Assembly: GCA_025526915.1 (NCBI GenBank)
Contig: JAHLKH010000078.1
Span: 51,703 to 115,702 of the forward strand
Origin: Entophlyctis helioformis
Taxonomy: Eukaryota; Chytridiomycota; Chytridiomycetes; Chytridiales; Chytriomycetaceae
Length of the DNA: 64,000 nucleotides
Reading direction: 5' to 3'
In this document: positions 9,845-22,550 of the stretch, piece by piece
Layout of the letters: each line of letters opens with the position of its first letter
Position numbering within the stretch: the first letter of the stretch is position 1
Translations under genes and position numbers: made by a program
Notes under the pieces: generated by a model
What the model was told of the DNA's origin: nothing
What the model saw: only the letters and a program-made list of their open reading frames with translations
Database searches by the model: none

Positions 9845-12375
9845 ATGACGACCATCCAGAAAGACATGCCGTTCTTTCTGGCTCCGGCATCGCTCGAGCC
9901 AGACACGCTGCATGCCCAGAAACTCGTGCTCTTCCGCCAAGAGTCGTCGCCACACTTGCGTCCGCTGCAAGCCTTTCTCGAAACAACCCAGACCGGCTAC
10001 ATCCACTCTGATCATCGACGGTATGCGCCTTGCCTTGCTGCCTCCCTTGCTCCCGAGTGTCCACCTCTTGTCCATGTCTCTCGGATGTGTCCTAATGCCT
10101 GTCTGTCCATGCCCGCCTGTCCGACTCTTGTGTCTGATGATCGGCTGCTCTTATTCGTGCCATCGTGCCCTGATTGCTTGTCCGGACACGCTCTCCCTCC
10201 TTGGCTGTCCCCGATCCTGCAGAGAACTCATCAAGTGGATCTTGGAGGTGACCATCGCATGCCCCTGCACCAACCATCGACGCTCTCTTCACCCATCCAC
10301 TGACTGGCCAGATCTGCTTTCACGCCATCAACAGCTTTCATCTCTCTTCCACTTCGAGAGCACCGAGGCATTCCATGCAAGTATCCTGCATCCGCCTCAC
10401 ATGCTGGCGCTGCTGTCGTCTGCCCACTCCGCGGTCGGTCGAAGCGATCTGGACTGACACGGTCGTGGTTGGCATTGCAGATGACAGTCAACTACATAGA
10501 CAGAGTGTGCAGCATCCATCCAGTCCACCTGTCTCGATACCAAACGTTGGGCACGGCCTGCTTCCTGATTGCATGCAAACTCTGTGAGCCGCACCCACCC
10601 ACATGCCAAGATATCGTGCGGCTAGCGCCTCTTGCACTCGACTTTGAGTCCCTCAAGGTTGGTCCCCCGCTGTTGCCGCACCATTCACCGGTTCAGATCG
10701 TCTGCGCTTGTGTCCAGCTTTGCTGATCCACATCCCCCTTCCTCAACCCATCGGCGGCAGGCGGAAGAGCTGCTTGTTCTCAAACGCCTAAAGTGGGACC
10801 TGACAGTCGCAACACCGTCCGCGTTTCTCGAGCTCTTCATGACAACCATGCCGCTCGAGCACGAGGTGCACCGCAGCGAGCTGTTTATGATGGCAGACGC
10901 GTTTCTGGCAGCAATCCAGTGCATCTACTACATGCTGCGATACAAACCATCTGTGCAGGCGTGTGCGGCTGTGCTTGTGGCGGCTGCATGTCTGGATCTC
11001 AACTGCAGCGTGTTTTTCAAGCATTTCGTTCGCGAGTTGAACCAGCTGTCTATGGACATGTCTGCCGTGTCCATGGGCCTTCAAGTACCCCTCTTGGTAC
11101 GCATCCTTTGCGCTGCTTCGTGACCATTCATGCACGTTGGTGTTCTGACCGGCCTCCATGATCTGCAGCGTGAAGTCGAAGCGTGTGCCAACGACATGTC
11201 CTGCGTTGTGCGGCAGGCGTTTCCCGAGTTCTCGCACGTCAAGAGCCCCAGCGATCTTCGCCATGCGCAACCGCCGCAACCGCCGCAACCGGCCACGTCA
11301 ACAGACCCGTACTGGCGCATTGTAAATCCCGGTCCAGCGATCCAGTCAGCAGTCAGACCAGCCGCACGCAAATGTGTTGCGGCATCGGTGTTGCCTCCAA
11401 CTCCCGCGCTGCCAGTACGACCGCTGTCGCAATCCCACTCTAATAGAACAGCACGCGAGACACGCACATGGAAGGACCCGCCATTGACTAGTCCTGCCTC
11501 TGCAGTCGCGATCAGTGCCGACACCACCTCCATTGCCGTCTCCGCAGCAGCATCGGCTTATGACTCCGATTCGCAGACAGCGGCCATTGCGACAGCAGCG
11601 GCGAACGCGTCTGCACCACCGCCAACATCGGCATCGCGACTGCCAGTATCACGGCGATCTGCGTCCAAGCGCCTCGTGCCTGCGACGTCCTCCCTAATCT
11701 CGTCGTCTTCGCTATTGTCCCTATACAAGACGAGCTCGTCAAGCCACCAGTTCAAGTCAAAACGCGGCGCGGCAGGCAGTTCTGCGGCCCAGATAAGTGC
11801 TGCACAGGTAGCTGCCATTTCTGCAGCAGCCGCAGCCGCAGCAGCCGCAGCCGTCCATAGAACCACCAGGACTCTGGACACCCACTCACGCGGATCCGCA
11901 CAGACATCTTCTGTAGCATCTGCCCAGCCCTCACGCCATCACTGGCATCATCAACAGCCTTTACGCCATCGCTGTCGGCCATGCCATCATTGCCGTATCC
12001 GACAAAGCGTCTACGCTCTCAACAGCCGCATCAGCATCGGCAGTAGCGTCGACATTGACATCCGACACGGACGACGAATACAACATCTCGTTCACGTCGT
12101 CGACCTTGACGGCCCATGACGCGGACGCGGACGCCGATACCGACTTTGACACTGCCGACCGCTTCCTCGTTGCGCTGCAGTCGTCCACCGCTGCCGATCA
12201 CTGCAAATCTCGCTACGCTCTGCCTCGCAAAGACACTGGAAACGCAGCGACTGGCGCAATGAGCTATCGGCGCAACATGATGCCGACCCCCACCGAAGAA
12301 GACGTCATGCTGCGTCTCGACGGCGGTGCTCATGACTGTGCTGGCGGACACTGGATCATCCCGCAAGGCGACTGA
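9845..12375 (+). CDS. Cyclin, D-type-like (G1)
   Basis: This encodes a cyclin, the regulatory subunit of a CDK. Exons in phase are 9845-10020, 10223-10247 (25 nt), 10335-10380 (46 nt), about 10488-10657, 10761-11084 and 11169 onward. Together they read a cyclin box: RRELIKWILELSSLFHFEST, then AINYIDRV, QTLGTACFLIACKLCE, and AEELLVLKRLKWDLTVATPS. The last block (E-L-LVL-x-L-x-W-x-L-x-x-xTP) is typical of D-type cyclins. A second fold follows (YKPSVQACAAVLVAAACLDL). About 350 Ala/Ser-rich residues follow, and the frame in the 11900-12050 stretch changes, so one more intron or an indel lies there; the end read is the frame closing at 12375. No LxCxE motif is visible at the N-terminus. The 3' end is 70 bp from the convergent gene. 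Confidence 0.75.
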
Positions 12376-12444
12376 TCCGAATGAAGGTGAAAACAAACGC
12401 GGCAGTATGGATGGATTGGTGGTTGGAAACGGGGGTGGGTAGGA

Positions 12445-14230
12445 TTATACGTGGTTGGGGGATGGGTGAGAGTGTTTGATGTGAGAGTGGTCAACACGGA
12501 CGACTGGGTCCTTCTGGGGCTCCTCTGCAGCAACGGCGTGGGCTTGGGTTTCGTTGTCTGTACGGTGAGCGGCGACAGACTCGGGGACGGTTTGGGCAGC
12601 CTTGATCGGCGTGGCCGATGACGTTGTACCGGCTGCCTCTTTGTCGGCTGCCTCTTTGTTGGCCACCTCTTTGGTGGCTGGCTCGTCGACGCGAGTACCG
12701 TGATTGTCTTGCTCGGCGCTATGAGACGCCTTGTCCGTGTCCGATAGCTGTTTGGCGCCAGCCTTGGTGTCTGGGAATGCCGTGCCTTCCTCGTGGTGGT
12801 CAGCCAATTTTTCGGCTGTGCCGCTCTTGGCTTCAGCGTTTGGACGTGTCTCGACGGCCTTTTCGCCAGACTCTGCAATGCTGCTCTTGGCCCCCGATTG
12901 AACAACGCCGTCCTTGTCTGTTGGTCCAGTAGTCGTGTTGGCAGAGTCCTTGTCGATCGGCTTTATCTTGGCACGGTCGTCAGAGGTGGCACCTGTGCCC
13001 GTCATCTCAGCTGCGCCTTCAGCCTTGCTCGACTCCACGTTTGGGGATGCGACGCGAGTCTTGGCCGCATCCTGGCCAGTAGTGCTGTCACTCGTCTCGG
13101 GGTTGACAGCAATCGCGCTCAGCTTGGTTGCGGCTGTCAGATCGCTCGCCTCCTTGGCTGCCGCGACTGGCTTGGTCTTGCCGTCATTCTCTGGCTTCGT
13201 GCCAGCGGGAGTATCGGCCTTGTCTGCGGATGCGCTCTTGTCTTTGGCCTTGTCGATACTAGACTTGATCGGGTCTGGTGTTGGAGCCTTCGTGGCAGAT
13301 TCGTACGAGTCAAACGACTCCTGGAACGCTTTCTCTGCATTGACAATTGATGCGTGTCCAAGAGAATTGCGAGCGGTTAGGTGTTGGATCCCAGCATTAA
13401 CCACGCCAGCATCAAGGCAGCCACATACCTGCAGAGACTTCTGTCACATGGTCTGGCTTGGCGTCCTTGTCAGCGGCTGAGGACCCGCTCAAGTCCAAGT
13501 TGGGCTTCTTGTTGCTTGGTGGCTCGTACTTCGGGTCTTGGCTGATGTTGACGATGGGCTTGCTGGGTGCCGGTGGTGCAGTCTGAGCATGTACCTTCTG
13601 CTCCTGCTTTTGGTCCTGCTTCTGGTCGTCCTCCTTCTTGCCCTCCTTATGCCCCTCCTTCTTGTCCTCCTTCTTGTGCGCATCTGGCGCACCAGCATCG
13701 GACTGCGACGCGTGACCGCGATCCACATCAATGTCGGAGTCGGCAGTGGCGGAGTGGTCGCCACCGTGATAAACCTGCTGGCCGTCGTTCTCGTGGCGCA
13801 GGTGCCCTTGGTCGTTGTCGGCCGCAACACGGTTGTTGTCGGCGGCTGGCCAAACGCTGCCATGAGCACCGGCAGCGTCGCTGACAATGGGTGGGCGAGA
13901 GGGAGCATCCAGCCCATGCCGGTCGATACCGGCGCTGTTTCCAACTGGCATGCCGTGCGTGTTCAGGTGGGACGGCAGCCCGGGCGACTCGAGCGTGGTC
14001 ATTTCCAACTCGACGCCGTTGCTGTTGCTGCTGCTGTCCCAAAAGAAGCCCATGACAGCAAACGAGAACAGGCAGACGAGCACAAGGACGACGGTGAGGT
14101 TGTCGAACCGCTTGCGCGAGCTGCCAAAGAGGCCCTGCAGCGACGACCGCATGCTCCAGAGGACGGTACCGCCGAACTTGCGGCCCGGCTGTCCGTGTCG
14201 CACATGGTGAATGGGCAGCGAGGGTGGCAT
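12445..14230 (-). CDS. Single-span membrane protein with long charged low-complexity tail, unknown
   Basis: I do not recognise this gene. The start at 14230 gives about 45 basic residues (MPPSLPIHHVRHGQPGRKF...) followed by one hydrophobic span, LTVVLVLVCLFSFAVMGFF. That arrangement suggests a type II protein with a cytosolic N-terminus. The remainder is hydrophilic: a Gly/Asp/His-rich part, a Lys/Glu/Gln-rich repeat-like stretch (KKEDKKEGHKEGKKED), and an Ala/Thr/Lys/Asp-rich tail. An intron runs from about 13430 to 13339; a CTAAC branch-like site precedes the acceptor, and the junction restores the frame (EVSAG to EKAFQES). The stop lies about 70 bp from the cyclin stop. Composition resembles secretory-pathway or wall-facing tails, but no function can be assigned. 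Confidence 0.6.
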
Positions 14231-14638
14231 GGGCTGGTCTCAGATCTGGCTGTATGTTTGCAGACGGAGGCGAGAGTGCAGACGCGCGCTTCCAACCACC
14301 ACCGAGCCTGGTCGGAGTTGGGTCAGCCGTCGGCAGTCGCGCGTTCAGATCGAGCCGACAAGGGCACGCGCCGGAAGCAGCTGCATCAATGTGCACCACT
14401 GGCACAGTCGCCTGCCCGTGCGTGTCGTTGTCTGTCGTTGTCTGTCGTTGTCTGTCGTTGTCTGTCGTTGTCTGCCCATGCCTGGCCATGGCTGGCCGTG
14501 GCTGCATTGTCCCCGACACAACGCCAGCCAGCCGTGGATCTGCGCGTGGGTGGATAAACGCGCCACCGCCGTCTGCCGGCGGTTTGCCTGCAGCCTCAGC
14601 AACAGCCTCAGCAACCACAACAGCAACAGCAACCACAG
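14231..14638. promoter_or_regulatory. Divergent intergenic region with TGTCTGTCGT tandem repeat
   Basis: This 408-bp gap lies between divergent genes. A perfect 10-bp unit (TCTGTCGTTG) is repeated about five times at 14424-14474. A CAG/CAA-rich stretch sits immediately before the SURF4 ATG. No other regulatory element is evident. Confidence 0.5.
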
Positions 14639-16334
<1,696 letters not shown>

Positions 16335-16617
16335 ACGGGAAACCGCTCTTTGTCGGCCCCCCTTTCCTCCATGGACGCTTTTGCTTTCTTGTTGCAACGA
16401 GCCTCGTTTTGCAGCATGTTTATCACCCCTTCTGCCATTTCCGCCTGTCCTGCCACTCTCCGCTGTGACAATAACACGGGCCTGAATGGCATTGCATTAC
16501 ACCCCAACAACCTCGGCAGCGTTCATTCAGTGCACGTGTTTTCGAGAGCCGGATCTGGCACCTGTCACGGCCGTTGGACTATGCATGTATGTACGTGGAC
16601 GCAAGAGCCGATGTGGA

Positions 16618-18889
16618 CTAGTGCCTCAGGTCGCGCGCCTTCTTCTTGATCTTGTGCGACTGGATGCAGTCCTTGCAGAACCACACGCCTGTTGGCGGCT
16701 CAGCCAAACCGACACACTCGAGATGGAACCATTCATGCGGACAGTCCTGCAGCCGTCCATTCGCGTCAGCCATACAGCGACGGCGACTCTTGCGCGATAG
16801 AGAGCAGTGGACATACCTCGTTGTCACAGGCAATCATCTCTCCATAGGACACTTGCTGGCAGAAACAGTAGAGCTGCTCGTCCATTTCGGGCGTGGCTGC
16901 ACGCGCCAGTCCAGTTGCCATGGAGGACAGCACGTCCCTGCAACGATGATGGCATCCAGTGTCAGCACAAGGCTTGGATCACAGAATATTGCCACCATGC
17001 TCACGATTTGCGCTTGTGCGATCGCTTCTGTTGAAGCACAGGCCGACTGCCCGACATCTTTCGCTTATGGCTGCTTTGGCCTGCACACCGCAAAACGCAA
17101 CACGGTGACTGCTGTCAGTTTGTGCGAGAAGGCAAAAGAAACACTCTGGGTTGGGACTTACTGCTGCTGGTTGTGCTTCCACCTCCGCCACCTCCGCTCG
17201 CTGCAGCCGGTGTAGGCGTCGAGACAGCTGCGCTTGCATTCACAGATGCAGCCGATCCAAGCGGCAGTCCGGCTCCAATCCCTGCAGCAGCGCCACCGAC
17301 AGGCGCTGCCGTGACAGCAGCACCAGATGCAGCAGCCCCCATACTGCTTGGTCCGCCAGCCGCACTCGACCCACTCAACCCAGCGACCAGACTGCTGATA
17401 TTGGCGCCAATCCCGAGCGACACGCTTGGCGACGCAGACTCTGTGATAAACGACAGATCGCGCTTGAACCGCTGCACGGTCTCTGCCGGTGCCGGTGTGG
17501 CAAATCCGGTGCCTGGCGTTGCAGCTGAAGGTTGTCCAGAAACAGCTGCCGATAGGCTCGGGCCAAGCAGTCCGGATGTCGACGCGCCAAGCCCACCACC
17601 CGTCAAGGACGCAGACCCCGACAGCAACGAGTATGACGACGACGACGCGACAAGGCTCTGTGAGGGCGGTAATCCGGTCGTAAGCGTCTCTTGCTCTTCA
17701 ATCTTTTCCAACTCGATCATGAGGCGTTTCAGGTGCCGGTCGAGCTGTGCAAACAAGGCGTGCGTATGTGCGAGCGTATGTGTGAGAAACGGCTAGGGCA
17801 GCAGAGCGGGCTCAAGGGACGGTCAATGGTTACCATGTCGCGCATCTGTTCGGCAAGCTGCACTTTTTCGTCTGCGACCGCCTTGCAGCTTGCAAAGTCT
17901 TTTTGGATGCGTTCGTAGAGAACCAGCTGGTCGGGGATACCCATCAACTGTGCCTTTGTTGCTTGCTTGAGTTTGCGCAGCCGTTCATCGTTGTCGCTGT
18001 GCTGATCCTGGGGCTGCGCTTTGGGCGGCTCGTCTGCCGGCTTTTCTGTCTCTGAGACGACTGCATTTTCTGACGGTGCTGGGACTGAGACTGGGACTGG
18101 GACTGTTGGCGGCTGATCTGGTACTGCTGTTGTTGCAGATGCTCCTTCAGATGCCGACGCGTCTGGCTGTGTGAACTTTGGCTCTGGTGCTGCTGTAGCT
18201 GTAGAATCGGCGGCTGTCTTTGCTGATGCGGCGGTCTCTGCCGATCCAGCTGGCTCTGAAGTGCCGTTGGTCTTGCTGCGATCGCCGTCCTTTGAGCCAG
18301 ATGCGAGATCTGCTGGAGGCAGCGTGCCTGGCACGCCGTCTGCGACTGTTTGAGCAGTTGCAGATGCCGCTGTGCTGCTCTTGCTTCCGACCGTCGGGCC
18401 AGTCTTGATCAGCTTGCGCAGAGCCATGTCATTGGCGTGGATCGTCTCGCGCAGAGCTGTGTGTGTGTGTGTGTGTGTCCATGTGTGCATGCAGAGTCAG
18501 CAGCGTCGCAGCCACACACGGCCACGGATGCAGATCCAAGGGCAGACGCACCGTGGAACTCGGTGTCGTTGGCCGAGAGCTCGTTGAGCATGAACTGGAT
18601 CTCCGAGGGCACGTTCTCGATGGCTGTCCAGTGCAGGCCGGTCGGTCCAGCAGACGGTTAGCCGGCCGTGCCCTTTGTTGGCTGCAGTCGCTGTCGTTGT
18701 TGAAGTCGCAGCACCAGCACCAGCACCAGCACCAGCACCAGCACCAGCACCAGCACCAGCACCAGCACCAGCACCCGTGGCCTTACTAGGAATAAACTCC
18801 TCCAGCACGTATGCGTAGTCGATGTAGCCAGGCCCGGAAGCGCCGACCCCAGCGCCGGCCAGTGCCGAGCTTGTGCCAATGCCAGACAT
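16618..18889 (-). CDS. Inhibitor-of-growth (ING) family PHD-finger protein
   Basis: ING proteins are chromatin readers in histone acetyltransferase or deacetylase complexes; the PHD finger binds trimethylated H3K4. The start at 18889 gives [12 protein letters not shown], then [17 protein letters not shown]. Splicing to [15 protein letters not shown] and then [16 protein letters not shown] gives the N-terminal helical domain. About 140 low-complexity residues are inserted before it resumes as [20 protein letters not shown] and [19 protein letters not shown] short basic exon ([23 protein letters not shown]) looks like a nuclear localisation signal. The PHD finger is [21 protein letters not shown], then [13 protein letters not shown] and GVWFCKDC, with all Cys4-His-Cys3 ligands visible. 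The protein ends at 16618. Every junction used agrees in phase. The hexamer tract at 18709-18774 is read here as intron. Confidence 0.9.
18459..18478 (+). repeat. GT dinucleotide repeat abutting an ING splice acceptor
   Basis: On the coding (minus) strand this is (CA)n immediately followed by CAG, so the microsatellite forms the 3' end of an ING intron. Confidence 0.8.
18709..18774 (+). repeat. CAGCAC hexanucleotide repeat at an ING splice donor
   Basis: Eleven near-perfect copies are present. On the coding strand each copy reads GGTGCT, giving a GT every six bases just after the ACG codon at 18778-18776. Translated, it would encode a Gly-Ala repeat. Confidence 0.9.
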
Positions 18890-19011
18890 GCTCGAGTGTG
18901 ACTGCGACTGTGACTGTGTCCGTGTGTGTCCTGCTGGTCAAGTCCGCCTTTACGTCCTCACGACGGATCGTTGCTCAAAACCCGCCAACCCGCCGTCCCG
19001 CCCGCCTGCGC
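18890..19011. promoter_or_regulatory. 122-bp shared divergent promoter (ING / RPRD-Rtt103)
   Basis: The two ATGs face away from each other across 122 bp that includes a short (TGTGAC)-like repeat and a CCCGCC-rich stretch. No TATA box is seen. Confidence 0.55.
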
Positions 19012-19694
19012 ATGTCGTTCACCGAAGAAGCGCTCGTCGCCAAGCTGCGCGGCCTGACCAACACGCAGCAGAGCATCCAAGTCACCTCGCAGTGTGCGTC
19101 GGCGTCTGCCCTGCTGCCTGCCTGCCTTGCTCTATTGCCTTGCTCTGCCCCCCGTGCGTCGCCGAGACTGCGACTGACCCGCCTCGTGCAATGGCGTGTC
19201 GGCCCGTTCACACGCTCGTCTGCGTCGCCCGCCTCCGCTCATCCGGCCGGCACGTCTCATCGTGCGGTTGGCCGCCGGCAACCTGCCTCTCGTGCCCGCC
19301 CGCCCGCCCGTCGGTCGTTCGGTCTGCATCTGCCTCTCGTGCCCGCCGCCCTCCAACTGCCGCCCTGCCCATGCCCTGCCCATGCCCTGCAGGGTTCATC
19401 TTCCACCGAAAGAACGCAAAGTCCTGCGTCGCTACCTGGTCGCAGGAGATCGCCAACGGTGCGTTGCTCGGCACCGGATCTGTCCACTCCCATCTGCCCA
19501 GCTGGGCGACTGTCGGGCCTGCTAGCTGCTGTCGGCCGTCGGCTGCCTGCCGCAAAGCCCAATGCGCGATCCATCTCGCACGTCCATCATCGGCTCCCGG
19601 CTGCCGGCTGGCGCTGGACGGTGTGCCGATTGATCGGATGAGCAGATCACCGCAGCAACGCATCGGCCGACTCGAAGCTGACTCACATGTTCCA

Positions 19695-19733
<39 letters not shown>

Positions 19734-21382
19734 CAAACAGCCCAGCCGTCCAAACGTCTCAACTACATGCATCTGGCCAACGACATCATCCAGAACTCGC
19801 GGAGACGCGGCGAAGAGTATATTGAAGAGTTCAAGACTGTGCTGCCAAACATCTTTGCTACAACCCTCAAGTAAGGGTGCCATGCAATGCCGACTTGCTC
19901 GAGTGTTGGATGACGCTCCTAGTTCCGTTCGTCTGCAGCCATCGTATGCTTACAATCGTACCACTTGTCCCAGGAATGTTGACTCGGATACCAAGCATAA
20001 AGTGCAACGACTGATAGACATTTGGCGAAAGCGATCGCTCTACTCAGACGATTTCCTGGACCGGCTGTTGCAAAGAGCAGGCCTTGAAGTGCCTCGCCCA
20101 TCGCGACCCAAGCCACCACAGTCCGCGTCAGCACCGGTATCTGGCTCTGGATCGGCATCGCTTGACGCTGGATCTGCACAGTCTGCCTCGAGAGGATCCC
20201 TGCCGCCAAGCACACATGCTGCTGCTCTCAATGCACCGCATGCACAACTACCCAACGAGGTGACGATCGTATCGATCTGTTTCGACCCACACAAACCGGC
20301 AGCACGTCTCTAACACGGCCTCACTCTCCCGTTGCAGTTGCAAAGCATGGCCAGTCGGTTTGAAGATTTGAAGGGTCTGGAGATGATGAAGCTGCCTCTG
20401 GTCACCAAAGTCAACGGTCTCCGCGAATCAATCTTTGAGCCAGACAGCAACCCATCAGGTCAGTTTGCGGTTCCATCCTTGTTCAAGACCCACAGTGCCG
20501 GTCGATGGAACGGTTGCCCAACTCACACGGCCGCACAGATGAAAAGAGGCAGGATGTTGAACAGGCCAGATCGCTGCTGGACGAGCATCTCAAGATATTG
20601 ACATCGGAAATGTCCTTCCGTGCTCTGTTTGCCTCTGAACTGCGGTCCCTTGCAGGACAGCAGGATTCGATCATTGGCGATCTGCAACGACAACAGCAGG
20701 TCCGTGCACCGCGGATAACATCTGCATATTCCATCATACTCTCTATTTCAGACTGACGTTCAAACGTTCTGACGGACTAACTATCTGGCTGGCTGGCTGG
20801 CTGGCTGATATTGCCTGCCATCTGCAGATGGTGACCGAGAGACTCAAGCTGCTCGGCACTCTGCAAAGCGCGTTTCCGCCGTCAACCTCTTCGTCGTCGT
20901 CGTCGTCAAGCAATCATGGATCTGGATTCAACACCATGGCTGGCTTGGCTGGAAACAGTCCCAACAGCTCGAGTGCTCTCGGTGGGGTATTTGGCACCAA
21001 TGATGGGGCTCTGAGTATGGACGACAGCTTCAGCACCATCAGCTCGTCAAGTGCTTCTGGTGACGCGAACGGCAATCACCATTTTGGTAGCAACAGCAAC
21101 AGCCATAGCAGCAGCAGCAGCAGCGGTGTCATCCCCAGCGGCATAAGCCCGCCAGGTGGGCCATCTTTGGCCGCGTCGTTGGACATGGGCCCAGGCAGCC
21201 TGTTGGCCAGATTATCAGCGCCGACTTCCCTAACTCCGACAGTCGCGTCGCTGTCGGGGATGAACTCGATTAATCCGGCCATGACCATGGGCGCGTTTGG
21301 AGGGATCCACCAGGCAACCCTGGATCGGATGGCCCTCTCATGGCCGGACGAAGCCACATTATCCTTTGACTTTTCAGGCTGA
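19012..21382 (+). CDS. CID-domain protein of the RPRD1/Rtt103 family
   Basis: These proteins bind the phosphorylated C-terminal domain of RNA polymerase II and act in transcription termination and CTD dephosphorylation. The first exon reads MSFTEEALVAKLRGLTNTQQ, nearly the same as animal RPRD1. Splicing from 19093 restores the Trp of SQWFIFHRKNAKS. Later exons give SKRLNYMHLANDIIQNSRRR and KHKVQRLIDIWRKRSLYSDD, completing the CID. The next exons read a coiled-coil region (VEQARSLLDEHLKILTSEM, IGDLQRQQQ), as in RPRD1 and Rtt103. A Ser/Asn/Gly-rich tail ends FDFSG at 21382. Seven introns join in phase. Intron 2 ends in a run of 36 C followed by GCAAACAG. The gene shares a 122-bp promoter with the ING gene; both products act on chromatin-linked transcription. 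Confidence 0.9.
19697..19732 (+). repeat. C36 homopolymer at an intron 3' end
   Basis: An uninterrupted run of 36 C lies eight bases before the exon at 19741, in the polypyrimidine-tract position. Run length is likely to be imprecise in any assembly. Confidence 0.85.
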
Positions 21383-22550
21383 CGGCACAAGGGAGCAATG
21401 TCTCGTGGTTGATGTGGATGATCACATCGAGATATTAATCCGGTGGCTGGAAGGCTGGCGGTGTCTGCAATAAAAAGTTCAAGGACCGCGGCCCTTCGTT
21501 GTCCTGCTCCAGCACTCCACAGTCCCTTCTGTGCTGCCCCGTTCTCGCTCGCCGTTCTGCTCCAGCTCGGCCGGCCGGTCTGCTTTCCAAACATCCAAGC
21601 GCCTGTGCATTTCTGGCACTGAATCTGGAAGATATACCCCTGATACCACCAACGTCCTCATTCTCTTCCATCCGACGCCATCCATATCAACGGTATGCAA
21701 TCCTCGCCGGCCTTTCCGGTCTCCAGCCTCGCCAGTCTCGCCAGCACAATGCTGGAAACACAGGCTGACGCTGTCTGTGGCCCTGCATGAACTGCATGAA
21801 CAGATACCATCACCACCAGAATCTCTCGTAAGTGTTTCCACCCTCCCCCCAACTCTTCATTCAGCTCGTTTGCACACGCGGGTTGCAGTCGCAGCCGTAG
21901 CAGCAGCAGCAGTCGCACATGAGAATCATCCACCATGCACAGATGCGGAGTAACAGAGTCCGAGACACGACACGATACGACACGACACGGCACGACACGA
22001 CGCAGCACAGCACAGCACAGCACAGAGAGCATTGTCTTGGTGCCAAGCACGACCGGCCAGACAGAATCGTGTCGCTGTGCTGCATGCCCTCGCTGTCGCA
22101 TCGCACGTCGCGACCAACACTGCCATCCCATCGGCAATGACATCATCAACGACAAACAGAACACACCTGAGACCATCTGCAAATGCCGTCACCGCGTCGT
22201 CACCGTCATCATCACCAGAGCCTGTGATGTCATCCCCGTGTTGGCTGTCACACACCCCTCGTGCCCAGAGCGCGGCTGTGTTGTTCGCACAAAACAGCGG
22301 CAGCAAACCTGCTGCGCACAGTACTGGCTGACACGACTGCCCGCTCTCCCTTCTTAAATTCAGCGCGGTCCCCCCTCTTGCTTCTGCTCATTCGCTCTTT
22401 ACAGAAACAGTCACTAGCGCACGAAAGCACGATCGGCCGCCTGAATATACCTGATCGCACATACATATCTCGTCGTTCATATTCTTGCACGCCGTCTGTA
22501 TCTATTCAGCAGGCACTCGTCTTCCGTATTGATACATACTATAAGCCGAC
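21383..22550. other. Intergenic region upstream of the GH18 gene
   Basis: About 1.2 kb without a defensible gene. It contains an ACGAC/CACAG repeat block at 21963-22026 and a pyrimidine-rich stretch with AT-rich islands at 22360-22545, which probably holds the GH18 promoter and leader. Short open frames here look like noise. Confidence 0.5.
21963..22026 (+). repeat. ACACGAC then CACAG tandem repeats
   Basis: Imperfect 5-7-bp units (ACGAC, ACACG) pass into four exact CACAG units. Confidence 0.75.

Noticed and set aside
9845..12375. Cyclin L or cyclin T identity
   Set aside because: The cyclin box signature (LKRLKWDL, TP) and spacing fit G1 D-type cyclins better, and no RS or His-rich tail typical of L or T types is present.
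14424..14474. Tandem 10-bp repeat considered as a CRISPR-like array
   Set aside because: Units are contiguous without spacers and far too short; it is a simple tandem repeat in a eukaryotic promoter region.
18709..18774. Hexamer tract as a coding Gly-Ala domain of ING
   Set aside because: Reading through it leads into a frame that does not reach [12 protein letters not shown], whereas splicing out the tract rebuilds the ING N-terminal domain in phase. Kept only as an alternative-donor hypothesis.
21383..22550. Possible small genes in the gap before the GH18 gene
   Set aside because: All frames are short, repeat-derived or Arg/Cys/His-biased on both strands, with no family match and no sensible splice sites.
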